A stretch of DNA of 5,697 nt, taken from Clostridia bacterium. Lineage in GTDB: Bacteria; Bacillota; Dehalobacteriia; UBA4068. The notes below the pieces were generated by a model, which saw nothing but the letters and a program-made list of their open reading frames with translations, was not told the DNA's origin and did no database searches. Below, piece after piece: positions 5,621-5,697 of this stretch. The stretch lies in the NCBI GenBank assembly GCA_012515255.1, contig JAAYYR010000083.1, positions 1-5,697 of the forward strand, given 5' to 3'. How positions within the stretch are numbered: the first letter of the stretch is position 1; the number at the start of each line of letters is the position of its first letter. A program made the position numbers and the translations under genes.

Positions 5621-5697
5621 TTAGACCAGGCAATCCTTGCAGATGCCGTAGCACTCAAAACGATAATCTTTCACCAGGCCGGGGGCAGCGTCCAGCA
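5621..5697 (-). CDS. Fur-family metal-responsive regulator, C-terminal end only
   Basis: Only the last 24 codons are in the window; the gene continues beyond base 5697. They encode LDAAPGLVKDYRFECYGICK followed by DCLV and a TAA stop. The ending YGICKDC matches the C-terminal dimerisation domain of Fur-family repressors, where a 'yGiC..C' motif supplies two cysteines of the structural zinc site (after a hydrophobic-charged stretch like VKDYRFE). The family includes Fur (iron), PerR (peroxide) and Zur (zinc), and this fragment cannot tell them apart. It ends 3 residues after the last Cys's Asp-Cys pair begins, a short but normal tail. It is followed at 62 nt by the TPR gene, likely in the same transcript. 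Confidence 0.75.
   Translation of the reverse strand, partial: LDAAPGLVKDYRFECYGICKDCLV

Overview
The window is a minus-strand block of core chromosome, read from high to low coordinates. In transcription order it holds the 3' end of a Fur-family regulator gene, a membrane-anchored TPR protein, a gene-free stretch of about 530 bp, and then the start of the division and cell wall (dcw) cluster: mraZ, rsmH, ftsL and a class B penicillin-binding protein with two PASTA domains. The first 116 bases, after that protein, contain no complete gene. They hold a candidate promoter and a strong Shine-Dalgarno sequence for a gene that starts just outside the window.

The gene order mraZ-rsmH-ftsL-PASTA PBP, the strong Shine-Dalgarno sequences (AAGGAGGAG, AAAGGGGGA, GGAGGGG) and the two PASTA repeats on the transpeptidase point to a Bacillota (Firmicutes) chromosome. 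Coding DNA is moderately GC-rich and alanine-rich, which would fit Negativicutes or a GC-richer clostridial lineage. That finer placement is inference. Nothing here looks like phage, an insertion sequence or CRISPR.

mraZ and rsmH are 1 nt apart, rsmH and ftsL 24 nt, and ftsL and the PBP gene 58 nt, so they probably form one transcript. MraZ regulates the cluster, RsmH methylates 16S rRNA, FtsL is a divisome membrane protein, and the PBP is the septal transpeptidase that works with it. The upstream fur-TPR pair looks like a separate unit ending in a hairpin at 4735-4767.

The most interesting part is the control region 4265-4793. It carries (i) three 10-bp-spaced direct repeats of the MraZ-box type that run into the mraZ ribosome binding site; (ii) a perfect 14-bp palindrome, CACTATATATAGTG, matching the known NrdR box (operator of the ribonucleotide reductase repressor), with a degenerate second box exactly 31 bp away, the spacing typical of NrdR tandem operators; (iii) a lone distal MraZ-like repeat beside a very AT-rich tract; and (iv) a GC-rich segment full of short hairpins. 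No ribonucleotide reductase gene is visible, and the only gene downstream of the box is mraZ. The arrangement therefore suggests that the dNTP-synthesis regulator NrdR also controls the division cluster. This is inferred from sequence and untested.
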